Source: Shinella sp. CPCC 101442
Lineage (GTDB): Bacteria; Pseudomonadota; Alphaproteobacteria; Rhizobiales; Rhizobiaceae
Direction: 5' to 3'
DNA: 64,000 nt
Assembly: GCF_024704725.1 (NCBI RefSeq)
Contig: NZ_JALIQS010000002.1
Coordinates: 248,001-312,000 of the forward strand
The notes beneath the pieces were generated by a model, which was not told the DNA's origin, searched no databases, and saw only the letters and a list, made by a program, of their open reading frames with translations. A program made the translations under genes and the position numbers. Below, one piece after another: positions 49,308 through 57,994 of the stretch (position 1 is the first letter of the stretch; each line of letters starts with the position of its first letter).

Positions 49308-50549
49308 ATGTCCACGATTCGCCCCCTGATTCCCCTTCTCGTCACCGCCGGCATTCTCATCGGAGGCAATGGCCTTCAGGGGACGTTCATTGCGCTGCGC
49401 GCCTCGCAGGAGGGATTTTCGACGTCGGTCATCGGCTTCGTCGGCGCGGGCTACAGCATCGGCTTTGCCATCGGCTGCATCTATGTAACGCGCGTGCTGC
49501 GGGCGATCGGGCATATCAGGACGTTTTCGGCCATGGCCGCCATCGCTTCGGCTTCGGCCATCGCCATGGTGCTGGTGATCGATCCGCTGTTCTGGTTCGT
49601 CATGCGCATCATCGCGGGCATCTGTTTCGCGAGCCTTTTTGCGACCGTCGAAAGCTGGCTGAACGCCTCCGTCACCAATGCCAACCGGGCGCGCACGCTT
49701 TCGGTTTACCGCGTCGTCGATCTCGGCTCCGTCACGGCAGCGCAATACCTCATTCCCGGCATCGGCATCGGCGGCTTCGAGCTTTTCGCCATCGTCGCCA
49801 TGGCGCTGTCGCTGTCGCTCGTACCCATTTCGCTTGCCGACCGCTCCAGCCCGACCGTGCCGGAGGCGATCCGGTTCGATGTGAAGAAGCTTTGGAACAT
49901 CTCGCCGCTCGCCACCGTCGGCTGCATCGTCGTCGGCCTCACCAATGCGGCCTTCCGCAATCTCGGGCCGATCTATGCCCATGATATCGGGCTTTCGGTG
50001 ACGGCCATCGCGAGCTTCATGAGTGCCGGCATCGTCGGCGGCGTGGTGCTGCAATACCCGCTCGGCATCTATTCCGACCGGCTCGACCGGCGCCTAATCA
50101 TTCTCCTCGCAACACTCGGTTCGGCTTGCGCCGCACTCTATCTCGCCTTCTTCGCGGGGGGCGACGAGTGGCGTAACCTCGTCGGCATCTTCATCTTCGG
50201 CGCCTTCGCGATGCCGCTCTATTCGCTGTGTTCGGCGCATGCCAACGACCATGCGGGCGAAGGCGAACATGCGCTGGTTTCGGCCGGCATGCTGTTCTTC
50301 TGGTCCTGTGGCGCCATTATCGGCCCGCTCTTCGCTTCAGTGCTGCTGCAGTTTTTCGGGCCGCAGGCGCTCTTCCTTTATACCGCCGTCATCCTCGTCG
50401 CCTTCATGTTCTACACGGCGCTGCGCATGACCGCGCGACCGGCGGTGCCCACAGGCGAACGGCGCAGCCGCTTCCGTAATCTCCTGCGCACATCCTTCTT
50501 CTTCAACAAGCTCGCCGCCTCCGAGAAAGATCGCAACGGTCACTCCTGA
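49308..50549 (+). CDS. MFS transporter (YcaD-like)
   Basis: The 413-residue protein has about twelve membrane segments and resembles the YcaD-type MFS group, with an early GNGLQGTFIALRASQEGFS, the half-domain junction around 190-215, and a terminal HANDHAGEGEHALVSAGMLFF conserved in that group. Substrate unknown. It follows the GIY-YIG gene by 184 bp and precedes a multicopper oxidase by 84 bp on the same strand, so co-regulation is possible but not shown. Confidence 0.85.
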   Translation: MSTIRPLIPLLVTAGILIGGNGLQGTFIALRASQEGFSTSVIGFVGAGYSIGFAIGCIYVTRVLRAIGHIRTFSAMAAIASASAIAMVLVIDPLFWFVMRIIAGICFASLFATVESWLNASVTNANRARTLSVYRVVDLGSVTAAQYLIPGIGIGGFELFAIVAMALSLSLVPISLADRSSPTVPEAIRFDVKKLWNISPLATVGCIVVGLTNAAFRNLGPIYAHDIGLSVTAIASFMSAGIVGGVVLQYPLGIYSDRLDRRLIILLATLGSACAALYLAFFAGGDEWRNLVGIFIFGAFAMPLYSLCSAHANDHAGEGEHALVSAGMLFFWSCGAIIGPLFASVLLQFFGPQALFLYTAVILVAFMFYTALRMTARPAVPTGERRSRFRNLLRTSFFFNKLAASEKDRNGHS

Positions 50550-50633
50550 GCCTGCGGCAATCTGGTCGAGCGCCACTTATTGCTGAGCCCTGCCCTCAGG
50601 TTTAGAAGCGGGTGACGCACCGGAGGGACTGCC

Positions 50634-52022
50634 ATGCTGACACGCCGCACGCTGATGAAGGGCGCACTCGTCGCCGGAGCCTATGCGGGTGGCGTCAGCC
50701 TTGCGGAACGCTTCGGCGGTTTTTCGGCGAAGGCCGAGGCGAAGACGACGCTCGTGGCGCGCCATTCCGAGGCCCTCATCACCGACAAGGGCCCGACGAA
50801 GGGCATCATGACCTATGGCGAGAGCGAAATCCCCCCGGTACTGCGCATGCAGCGCGGAAAGCCTTTTGCGCTGCGGCTCAACAACAGGCTCGACGAACCG
50901 ACGACAATCCATTGGCATGGCCTGCGCATCGACAACAGAATGGACGGCGTGCCCTTCCTGACGCAGCCCTATGTCTATGGCGGCGACGGGTTCGACTATG
51001 CTTTCACGCCGCCCGATGCGGGCACCTTCTGGTATCATCCCCATTGCAACACCCTGGAGCAGATCGGCCGTGGCCTCACCGGCCTCATCGTCGTGGAGGA
51101 TCCGGCCGACCCCGTCTTCGACGCCGAAATCGTGCTGAACCTGCGGGACTGGCGGCTTGGTGGCGACGGGCAGTTCATCGCCCAGTTCAAGCCGCGTGAC
51201 GCGGCCCGCGCCGGCACCTTCGGCACCGTGCGCACCGCCAACTGGCGGCAATCGCCACAATATGATGCGCCCGCCGGCGGCCTCGTGCGCCTTCGTCTCG
51301 CCGCCACCGACGTCACGCGTATCCTCGCGCTTAACGTAGAGGGTGCGGAGGCCCAGGTGATCGCCTTCGACGGCAACCCGGCCGCCGAACGGTTTGCGCT
51401 CGATCACCTGTTGATCGGCCCTGGCCAGCGGCTGGACCTCGTGCTGCGGATGCCGGATGCGGAGGGCGCGGTCGCCGCCCTCATGGACCTGCGCGGCACC
51501 AAGCCCGCAACACTCGCAACCTTCCGCGCCGTCGGTACTACGCTGAAGCGCGATATCCGGGACCTGCCGGCGCTTGCCGACAATCCGCTTTCGAAGCCCG
51601 ACCTGTCCGCGGCCACCGAGCTGCCCTTCATCCTCAGCGCCTCGGCCGAAGAACGCCCCAAGGACGGTATCTGCGGGTCGCTCGGCTATAATTTCTGGGC
51701 CATCAACAAGGTGCCGTGGGCCGACGACACCGGAGACCCGACCGCGCCGCTTGCCGAGATGAAGGCGGGCAGAACCTATATCTTCAATGTCGAGAACCCG
51801 ACGCCGCAGGTGCATCCGCTGCACCTGCACGGCCTCGCCTTCCGGCCGATGAACTCGAACAAGCAGGCGATCCGCCCGCATTTTTCGGACACCTACCTCA
51901 TCCTGCCCGACGAGAAAGTGCAATTGGCACTCGTCGCCGACAATCCAGGCGACTGGGTGTTCCATTGCCACATCATCGAGCACCAGAAGACCGGCATGAC
52001 GAGCTATGTGCGCGTGACCTGA
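50634..52022 (+). CDS. Multicopper oxidase, Tat-exported
   Basis: The 462-residue periplasmic enzyme has a twin-arginine N-terminus (MLTRRTLMKGALVAGAYAGG). All four copper-binding motifs are present: HWHG at about 96, WYHPHCN near 138-144, HPLHLHG near 398, and HCHIIEHQKTGM near 443 with the type 1 Cys-His-Met set. The enzyme couples oxidation of a metal ion or organic substrate to reduction of oxygen. It lacks the methionine-rich insert of CueO, so a copper-detoxifying role is not assured. It may be a laccase-like or phenol-oxidising protein. Confidence 0.92.
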   Translation: MLTRRTLMKGALVAGAYAGGVSLAERFGGFSAKAEAKTTLVARHSEALITDKGPTKGIMTYGESEIPPVLRMQRGKPFALRLNNRLDEPTTIHWHGLRIDNRMDGVPFLTQPYVYGGDGFDYAFTPPDAGTFWYHPHCNTLEQIGRGLTGLIVVEDPADPVFDAEIVLNLRDWRLGGDGQFIAQFKPRDAARAGTFGTVRTANWRQSPQYDAPAGGLVRLRLAATDVTRILALNVEGAEAQVIAFDGNPAAERFALDHLLIGPGQRLDLVLRMPDAEGAVAALMDLRGTKPATLATFRAVGTTLKRDIRDLPALADNPLSKPDLSAATELPFILSASAEERPKDGICGSLGYNFWAINKVPWADDTGDPTAPLAEMKAGRTYIFNVENPTPQVHPLHLHGLAFRPMNSNKQAIRPHFSDTYLILPDEKVQLALVADNPGDWVFHCHIIEHQKTGMTSYVRVT

Positions 52023-52035
52023 CCCTTCCTCCGTC

Positions 52036-52115
52036 ATCGCCGGGCGTGTCCCGGCCATCATCCAGCGGCACGGCGCCGTGGATGAGGATCTTCGGTCGAA
52101 CCCGAGGATGACAGC
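52036..52115. repeat. Possible rhizobial intergenic palindromic repeat
   Basis: The gap between the oxidase and rnd contains TCATCGCCGGGCGTGTCCCGG and GAACCCGAGGATGACAG, with short inner palindromes such as CGGCACGGCGCCGTGGAT. This pattern recalls the many short interspersed palindromic repeats of rhizobial genomes. I saw no second clear copy in the window, so the assignment rests on appearance only. Confidence 0.4.
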
Positions 52116-52209
52116 AGAGTGGCGGCGGGCAAGTTTTCGATTGTGGCAAAACCGTGGACCGTCTAAAGCTGCCCGATCAAAAAAACCAAGAAAGCCGCCC
52201 GAGCCCGTC

Positions 52210-53385
52210 ATGCAGATCATCGAGACAACCGCAGCCCTTCGCGACGCCTGTGAGACGCTCGCCCGTTCCGAGTATCTTACGATCGACACGGAGTTCCTGC
52301 GGGAGACGACGTTCTGGCCGGAACTCTGCCTCGTCCAGCTCGCCGGCCCCGAAATCGAGGTCATCGTCGATCCGCTCGCCAAGGGCCTCGACCTTGCCCC
52401 GTTCTTCGAGCTGATGGCCAACACCGCCGTGCTGAAGGTGTTCCATGCCGCCCGACAGGACATCGAAATCATCTTCAACCGCGGTAATCTCATCCCTCAC
52501 CCGATCTTCGACACGCAGGTCGCCGCCATGGTCTGCGGTTTCGGTGACAGCGTCTCCTACGACCAGCTGGTGCAGAAGATCAAAGGCGAACATATCGACA
52601 AGTCGTCGCGCTTCACCGACTGGAGCCGTCGTCCCCTGACGGACAAGCAGCTCGAATATGCGCTGGCCGACGTGACGCACCTGCGCGACGTCTATCTGGC
52701 GCTCAAGGAAAAGCTAGACGAGGCCGGCCGCTCGCTGTGGCTGACCGAGGAAATGGCGGTTCTGGAATCGCGCGAAACCTACGACCTGCATCCGGACGAC
52801 GCCTGGAAGCGGCTCAAGATGCGCGTCAAGAAGCCGATCGAACTTGCCGTTCTGCAAAAGGTCGCCGCATGGCGTGAACGGGAAGCGCGCAGCCGCAACG
52901 TGCCGCGCTCGCGCATCCTGAAGGACGACACGATCTACGAAATCGCCCAACAGCAGCCCGCCGACGCCGAGGCGCTGGCGCGCCTGCGCACCATCCCCAA
53001 GGGGTGGGAACGCTCGCAGTCCGGTGCTGCCCTGCTTGAAGCCATCGCCGAGGCACTCGCGATCCCCAAGACCGACCTGCCGCGCCTGCCCCGCCAGAAC
53101 CACGTTCCGGAAGGTGCCGCGTCCGCCAGCGAAATGCTGAAGGTGCTCTTGAAGATCGTCTCGGAAAAGGAAGGCGTCGCCGCCAAGATCATCGCCAATT
53201 CCGACGACCTGGAAAAGATCGCCATCGAAGGCGAGGCTGCCGAGGTTGCCGCGCTCCATGGCTGGCGCCGCGACCTCTTCGGCGAAACCGCTCTCAACCT
53301 CATCGGCGGCAAGGTGGCGCTGCGCTTCGTTGACAAGAAGATCGAAGCGGTGGAGATCCAGGCAGCCTCCGACGCGTCGCCCTGA
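52210..53385 (+). CDS. rnd: Ribonuclease D
   Basis: The 391-residue 3'-to-5' exoribonuclease trims tRNA and other RNA 3' ends. The DEDD exonuclease domain is at the N-terminus: YLTIDTEFLRE (DxE), KVFHAARQDIEIIF, and SYDQLVQKI ... QLEYALADVTHLRDVY with the last acidic residue and tyrosine. An HRDC region follows from about residue 220 (AWREREARSRNVPRSRILKDD). ATG 52210 begins MQIIETTAALRD; the upstream opening to 52078 overlaps the palindromic repeat. Confidence 0.95.
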   Translation: MQIIETTAALRDACETLARSEYLTIDTEFLRETTFWPELCLVQLAGPEIEVIVDPLAKGLDLAPFFELMANTAVLKVFHAARQDIEIIFNRGNLIPHPIFDTQVAAMVCGFGDSVSYDQLVQKIKGEHIDKSSRFTDWSRRPLTDKQLEYALADVTHLRDVYLALKEKLDEAGRSLWLTEEMAVLESRETYDLHPDDAWKRLKMRVKKPIELAVLQKVAAWREREARSRNVPRSRILKDDTIYEIAQQQPADAEALARLRTIPKGWERSQSGAALLEAIAEALAIPKTDLPRLPRQNHVPEGAASASEMLKVLLKIVSEKEGVAAKIIANSDDLEKIAIEGEAAEVAALHGWRRDLFGETALNLIGGKVALRFVDKKIEAVEIQAASDASP

Positions 53386-53395
53386 AGAGGCAAAA

Positions 53396-53418
53396 AGGGC
53401 GGCCCTTGGCCGCCCTTC
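53396..53418. terminator. Rho-independent terminator, bidirectional
   Basis: A 9-bp stem (AAGGGCGGC / GCCGCCCTT) with a 5-nt loop lies between the convergent rnd and RTX genes, flanked by AAAAA on one side and CGTGTTTT on the other. Confidence 0.85.
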
Positions 53419-53442
53419 GTGTTTTCCGTCACCCGGAATCGT

Positions 53443-54591
53443 TCAGAGGATGAAATCGCCCGCCTCGAGATCGACGCGTCCTTCGAGAACAAGGGTGAAA
53501 TCCGCTTTTCCGTCACCGTTGACGTCGCCCTGGATGCGCGTATCGCCTGATTTCACCAGATAGCGCAGTTCACCGGCCTGATCGTGGAAGCCCGCGGTGC
53601 CGATGAACGAAAAGGCCTGATTGCCGCCGGCCTTCGTGCTGGCGTCGATGTCGGACAGGTCGATCCGGTCTTTCGCATCCTGGCTGAAATCCAGAATCGT
53701 GTCGCCCTTGATGGCCGCCCGCGATTCAAACACGAAGGTATCGGCCCCGCGGCCGCCCTTCAAAAGGTTCGCTTCGTCATTGGCAATGAGCGTGTCCCTG
53801 CCCTTGCCGCCCGTCGCGTTCTCGAAATTGTTGAGGGAGAAGTTACCGCTTCCGGTCCTCACGACGTATTGGCCGTTAAGATCGATCGTCAGTCCTGCTG
53901 AGAAGGCCGCGAAACTGACGGTGTCGGAATCGTCTTCCGCAGCGTCGGTGACACCCTCGCCGCCGTTCAGGCTCACCGGCTGGAACGGGTCGGAAAGCGG
54001 CTTGAGGACGATCGTGTCGGCGTCTTTGCCCAGGTTGATATATTCGGCGCCGCGTTTTCCGAGATAGACGGTGTCCTCGCCGTGCGCTGCATTGACGGTG
54101 CCCACCCAGCCATTGCTGCCGGTCTTCAGGATATCGTCGCCGCGCCCGAAGCTGATGTCGCCCGCCTCGCCGGTTCCCGTCAGCGTAACCTTGTCGTCAC
54201 CGCGATTGAGATTGAGGTGGCCCACCCAATATCCGATCGAGACATTCTCGCTGCCGCTGCCGCCATGGACGAGATCCACGTCCGCATTTTTCAGGGTGAT
54301 GGAATGCGTCCCCATGCTGGCGACACCGATATACGAGATGAAAACCCGATCGTCATCGCTCGTTCCGGTCGAGGTGTCGTTGAGAACCAGCCTGGTGTCT
54401 CCGTCGAAGCGCAACACGCCCGCCTTCCAGCCCTCGTTGCTGAATGTCAGCGTTATGGTTCGGACGGCACCGGACGCAGAAACATTCAGAAAGCCCAGCC
54501 CGCGATCGAACCATTGATGCGGATCGCCGCCGACCGTAAGCGACGTGGAACCATCGAGGGTCAGGCTGATATTCGACGTGATCTCGCTCAT
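53443..54591 (-). CDS. RTX-type calcium-binding exported protein, type A copy 1
   Basis: The 382-residue protein lacks a classical signal peptide. An N-terminal domain (about 1-115, starting MSEITSNISLTLDGSTSLTV) is followed by a ladder of RGDD-type units (LNRGDDKVTL, FGRGDDILKT, HGEDTVYL, GKDADTIVL), one nonapeptide stretch (GGKGRDTLIANDEANLLKGG), and an M10/serralysin-type C-terminus (GADTFVFES, DTILDF, RIDLSDIDAS) that ends in GDFIL. A DVNGDGKAD loop near the end resembles an EF-hand-like calcium loop. It is likely secreted by a type I system encoded elsewhere. It resembles the next gene throughout. Confidence 0.85.
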   Translation of the reverse strand: MSEITSNISLTLDGSTSLTVGGDPHQWFDRGLGFLNVSASGAVRTITLTFSNEGWKAGVLRFDGDTRLVLNDTSTGTSDDDRVFISYIGVASMGTHSITLKNADVDLVHGGSGSENVSIGYWVGHLNLNRGDDKVTLTGTGEAGDISFGRGDDILKTGSNGWVGTVNAAHGEDTVYLGKRGAEYINLGKDADTIVLKPLSDPFQPVSLNGGEGVTDAAEDDSDTVSFAAFSAGLTIDLNGQYVVRTGSGNFSLNNFENATGGKGRDTLIANDEANLLKGGRGADTFVFESRAAIKGDTILDFSQDAKDRIDLSDIDASTKAGGNQAFSFIGTAGFHDQAGELRYLVKSGDTRIQGDVNGDGKADFTLVLEGRVDLEAGDFIL

Positions 54592-54987
54592 GTGTTGCTC
54601 CTCCGAGCCCGTATATGCTTGAGCATAATTTCAGAAAGTCGCGCGGCAAATCGGAAACAGGGCTCGATCACGGACTTCGTGCGCATCCGGTTGGCTCGCG
54701 GATCGGACAGCAACAGTAGCCTTTGCCGCCGCATGACAGACGGCTTTGTGTTGTAGGGTAAACCGCCCCTGCCCCGTAGCGCGACACGCGTCGCAAGAAG
54801 CTCCTGTCGGCACGTTGCCGGACGATTTCCCCGCATCTACCCCCAATTGAACAAGGCCACCCTGAAAAATCAAGCCGTGAATTAACAAACGGCATGTTCA
54901 ACATCGCGCCTACCGGCGCCAGCGGGCAATGAAAAGGCCCTTCACGGGCCTTTTCTTCGCAGGAACCAGATCAATTTTGCCAGGCTC
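54592..54987 (-). promoter_or_regulatory. Intergenic region upstream of RTX A1, with conserved element
   Basis: This 396-bp gap holds the promoter of RTX A1 on one side and the terminator of RTX A2 on the other. A 42-bp element at 54845-54886 (AATTGAACAAG ... TGAAAAATCAAG ... GTGAATTAAC) recurs upstream of RTX A2. The DNA between the element and the A1 start has no obvious counterpart in front of A2. Confidence 0.55.
54932..54954 (-). terminator. Terminator of RTX A2
   Basis: A 9-bp stem (AAAAGGCCC / GGGCCTTTT) with a 5-nt loop lies past the RTX A2 stop. The stem's own outer A:T pairs supply the U-run on either strand. Confidence 0.85.
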
Positions 54988-56145
54988 TCAGAGAATGAAA
55001 TCGCCAGCCTTGAGACTGAAGCTCCCGTCGATGGTGAGCGTGAAATCCGCCTTTCCATCGCCGTTGGCGTCGCCCTGCACAAGGGTATCGCCGGATTTCA
55101 CCATGTAACGCAATTCACCCGCCTTATCGCTGAACCCCGCCTTGGCGATGAAGCTGAAAGCCTGGTTCCCATTGGTGCCGGTATTCGCATCGATATCCGA
55201 GAAATCGATACGGTCCTTTTCGCCCTGATCGAAATCGGCGACATGGTCACCTTTGATGGCGGCCCGCGATCCAAAGACGAACGTATCGGCACCGGCCCCA
55301 CCCCTCAAAAGGTTCGCATCGTCATTGGCGATGAGAATGTCCTTCCCCTTGCCACCGATCGCGTTCTCAAAATTTCGGATGGTGAAGAAACCGTCGGACG
55401 TATCCACGTCGGAGCGTCCGTTCAGATCGATCCGCAGTCGTCCGGAGAAGGCAGAAAAGTTGACGGTGTCGGAATCCTTCGCGCCGGGCAGGTCCTCGGA
55501 GATGCCCTCGCCGCCGTCAACGATGACATTCTGGAACGGGTCGGCGAGCGCCTTGAACTTGATCGTGTCGGCGTCCCGCCCGAGTTGGATATAATCGGCG
55601 CCACCAACGCCCAGGGAAACCGAGTCGTTGCCGCGTCCCATGTCGGCCGTATTGATAAGGCCCTTGGTGGTTATCAGCCTGTCGTCGCCCCGACCGAGAA
55701 TGGCGGTCCCGACTTCACCGATGTCGGTCAGCGTCAGCGTATCGTCGCCCCGGCCAAGGGTCACGGCATTGGCGTAAAAGCCCACCTTGACCGTTTCGCT
55801 CCCTCGGTAACCATTTATCACGCCGGCCTCGGCATTGACCAGCGTCAGCTTGTTTGTGCCCCTGCTGTCGAAGGAAATGAAATCGATATAGACGCGATTG
55901 TCGTCAGTCTTCCCTGTCGTCTTGTCGACGATCGTGGTGTCTGTATTGCCGCTGAACTTCAGCAGATAGCTTCCCCACTTGTTGCCGCTTAGCGTGAAGT
56001 CGGCCTCGTGCATCGGGCCATTGGTGTCTGCCCACACATCGACCATGGTTATCCAGCGGTTGTCCCACTGATAGAGATCGTCGCCCACCTTGAAGCTTGT
56101 CGTCCCGTTGAGGGTCGCGCTGACATCCGATGTGATGGTGCTCAT
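54988..56145 (-). CDS. RTX-type calcium-binding exported protein, type A copy 2
   Basis: The 385-residue protein is a paralogue of the type A copy 1 with the same order: N-terminal domain (MSTITSDVSATLNGTTSFKV), a ladder of GRGDD units spaced about 22 residues (LGRGDDTLTL, LGRGDDRLIT, MGRGNDSVSL, LGRDADTIKF), then a nonapeptide stretch and an M10-type C-terminus ending GDFIL. The two proteins share most motifs but differ in detail, so the duplication is not recent. No signal peptide is seen; type I export is expected. It is divergent from the esterase gene. Confidence 0.85.
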   Translation of the reverse strand: MSTITSDVSATLNGTTSFKVGDDLYQWDNRWITMVDVWADTNGPMHEADFTLSGNKWGSYLLKFSGNTDTTIVDKTTGKTDDNRVYIDFISFDSRGTNKLTLVNAEAGVINGYRGSETVKVGFYANAVTLGRGDDTLTLTDIGEVGTAILGRGDDRLITTKGLINTADMGRGNDSVSLGVGGADYIQLGRDADTIKFKALADPFQNVIVDGGEGISEDLPGAKDSDTVNFSAFSGRLRIDLNGRSDVDTSDGFFTIRNFENAIGGKGKDILIANDDANLLRGGAGADTFVFGSRAAIKGDHVADFDQGEKDRIDFSDIDANTGTNGNQAFSFIAKAGFSDKAGELRYMVKSGDTLVQGDANGDGKADFTLTIDGSFSLKAGDFIL

Positions 56146-56554
56146 CTGCGTTCTCTCCCGTTGCGTTGTTTGTGGCTGCCTGAAAGCAGTGCCGTTTCTT
56201 CCTGAGGCCGGTCCCGCCGCGGCGGTGCGGAAGGCTCATCCGCAGGCGCGATCCGGTCAATCCGGTTTCCTGCATAAACCTACGCCGGGCACCGGTCGCG
56301 CCCACAGAATGCAAAGCGCCGTGTCATGGAGCTTATCATGACGCTCCAGAATTCCACCAAGAATTGAACAAGCTTTACCTGAAAAATCAAGAGTGAATTA
56401 ACCATTCTGCCGAAACCAGCACCGCGACGTGAACATCGTCTGCCACCCGGGATCTCACGGGATGACCCGTCACGAAAGCGACAAGGAACTGTCAAGCAGC
56501 GGTCATGCGCGGCGCCTATCTAGCGGCGTCGCTTTGCGAACCATGAGGACGATT
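56146..56554. promoter_or_regulatory. Divergent region of RTX A2 and the esterase, with conserved element
   Basis: This 409-bp gap carries both promoters. The element at 56362-56402 (AATTGAACAAG ... TGAAAAATCAAG ... GTGAATTAAC) matches the one upstream of RTX A1, in the same orientation to the RTX genes and ~217 bp from the A2 start. It is the best candidate for a shared RTX control site. Confidence 0.55.
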
Positions 56555-57913
56555 ATGACCAAACATCTTTTCACCACCGCTGCTCTTTCGCTTCTGATGA
56601 CGACCGCCGCACTCGCCGCGGAGAAGGAATTTCCGGCCACGCTGAAGGCCCATGCCATCCTTCCGGCCAACACGATCCTTGCCGCCCCCGCCGATGCTGC
56701 CGACTATCTCAAGACGTCGGGCAAATTTTCTACGGCCGACCGCAAGCGCGTCGATGCGCTGGGTACCGTTATGGGCAAGGACGGCGTGCGCGAAACCGGT
56801 CTTTCGCTGCCCTTCGACGGCCAGCCGATGCAGGGCTTCTCCGGCATCAAGGCCATGGAGGACGGTTCGTTCTGGACGCTCTCCGACAACGGCTTCGGCA
56901 ACAAGCTGAACTCCACCGACGCCATGCTGATGATCCACAACGTGCGCTTCGACTGGGATAAGGGTACGATGGAACCGGTCAAGACCGTGTTCCTTTCCGA
57001 CCCGGACAGGAAGGCGCCCTTCCCGATCGTCATGGAAGGTGCCGAGAAGCGTTACCTCACCGGCGGCGACTTCGACGTCGAATCCATCCAGCCAATTGCC
57101 GACGGTTTCTGGGTTGGCGAGGAATTCGGCCCCTACATCCTGAAGTTCGACCTGGACGGCAAGCTGACCGACGTCATCGCGACGCAAGTGGATGGCAAGC
57201 CGGTGACCTCGCCGGACAACGCGACGCTCGCCGTGCAGGCCGATCCGTCGAAGAAGATGCCGGTCTTCAACCTCAAGCGCTCCGGTGGCTATGAGGGTCT
57301 TGCCATGTCGAAGGACGGCGCGAAGCTCTACGGCCTGCTGGAAGGCCCGATCTGGGTCGACAGCGAGAGCGTCGAGCAGGCGGACGGCCGCCCGGCGCTG
57401 CGCATCATCGAGCTCGATGTCGCCTCCAAGGCATGGACCGGCCGTAGCTGGCTTTACCCGCTCGCCGAAGGCGGCGAGGCGATCGGCGACTTCAACATGC
57501 TGGACGCCACCACGGCCCTGGTGATCGAGCGTGACAACGGTGTGGGCACGACCGACAAGGCCTGCGCCGATCCGAAGGACCCGAAGCCGGACTGCTTTGC
57601 GACCGCTTCCAAGGTCAAGCGCATCTACAAGATCGCCATGACCGACGACAACGTCGGCAAGGCCGTGCGCAAGATCGGCTACATCGATCTCCTCAAGATC
57701 GCCGACCCCGACAACAAGAAGCGCCAGGGCGGCGGCGACGGCTTCTACGACATGCCGTTCCTGACGATCGAGAATGTCGATCGCGTCGACGAAACGCACA
57801 TCATCGTCGGCAACGACAACAACCTGCCCTTCTCCGCCGGGCGCGCGCTGGACAAGGCCGATGACAACGAGTTCGTGCTGCTGGAAGCCGGCGAACTGCT
57901 GAAGGCCGAGTAA
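56555..57913 (+). CDS. Secreted esterase-like protein of the phytase-like family
   Basis: The 452-residue protein has a signal peptide (MTKHLFTTAALSLLMTTAALA). The mature part matches the esterase-like phytase family (PF13449 type), a beta-propeller: LPFDGQPMQGFSGIKAMEDGSFWTLSDNGFGN in separate parts, FDVESIQPIADGFWVGEEFGPYI, and SGGYEGLAMSKDGAKLYGLLEG. A cysteine pair (ACADPKDPKPDCF) may form a disulfide. The family name implies phosphate- or ester-releasing activity, but substrates are unproven. It lies between two pairs of RTX genes. Confidence 0.88.
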   Translation: MTKHLFTTAALSLLMTTAALAAEKEFPATLKAHAILPANTILAAPADAADYLKTSGKFSTADRKRVDALGTVMGKDGVRETGLSLPFDGQPMQGFSGIKAMEDGSFWTLSDNGFGNKLNSTDAMLMIHNVRFDWDKGTMEPVKTVFLSDPDRKAPFPIVMEGAEKRYLTGGDFDVESIQPIADGFWVGEEFGPYILKFDLDGKLTDVIATQVDGKPVTSPDNATLAVQADPSKKMPVFNLKRSGGYEGLAMSKDGAKLYGLLEGPIWVDSESVEQADGRPALRIIELDVASKAWTGRSWLYPLAEGGEAIGDFNMLDATTALVIERDNGVGTTDKACADPKDPKPDCFATASKVKRIYKIAMTDDNVGKAVRKIGYIDLLKIADPDNKKRQGGGDGFYDMPFLTIENVDRVDETHIIVGNDNNLPFSAGRALDKADDNEFVLLEAGELLKAE

Positions 57914-57994
57914 ACGCAGGCTGGCCACGTGGCGGCGTCTATCGACGCTGCCACGTGCTGCGAACAGATCGGCCGACTCTACGAGCCAGAACGA

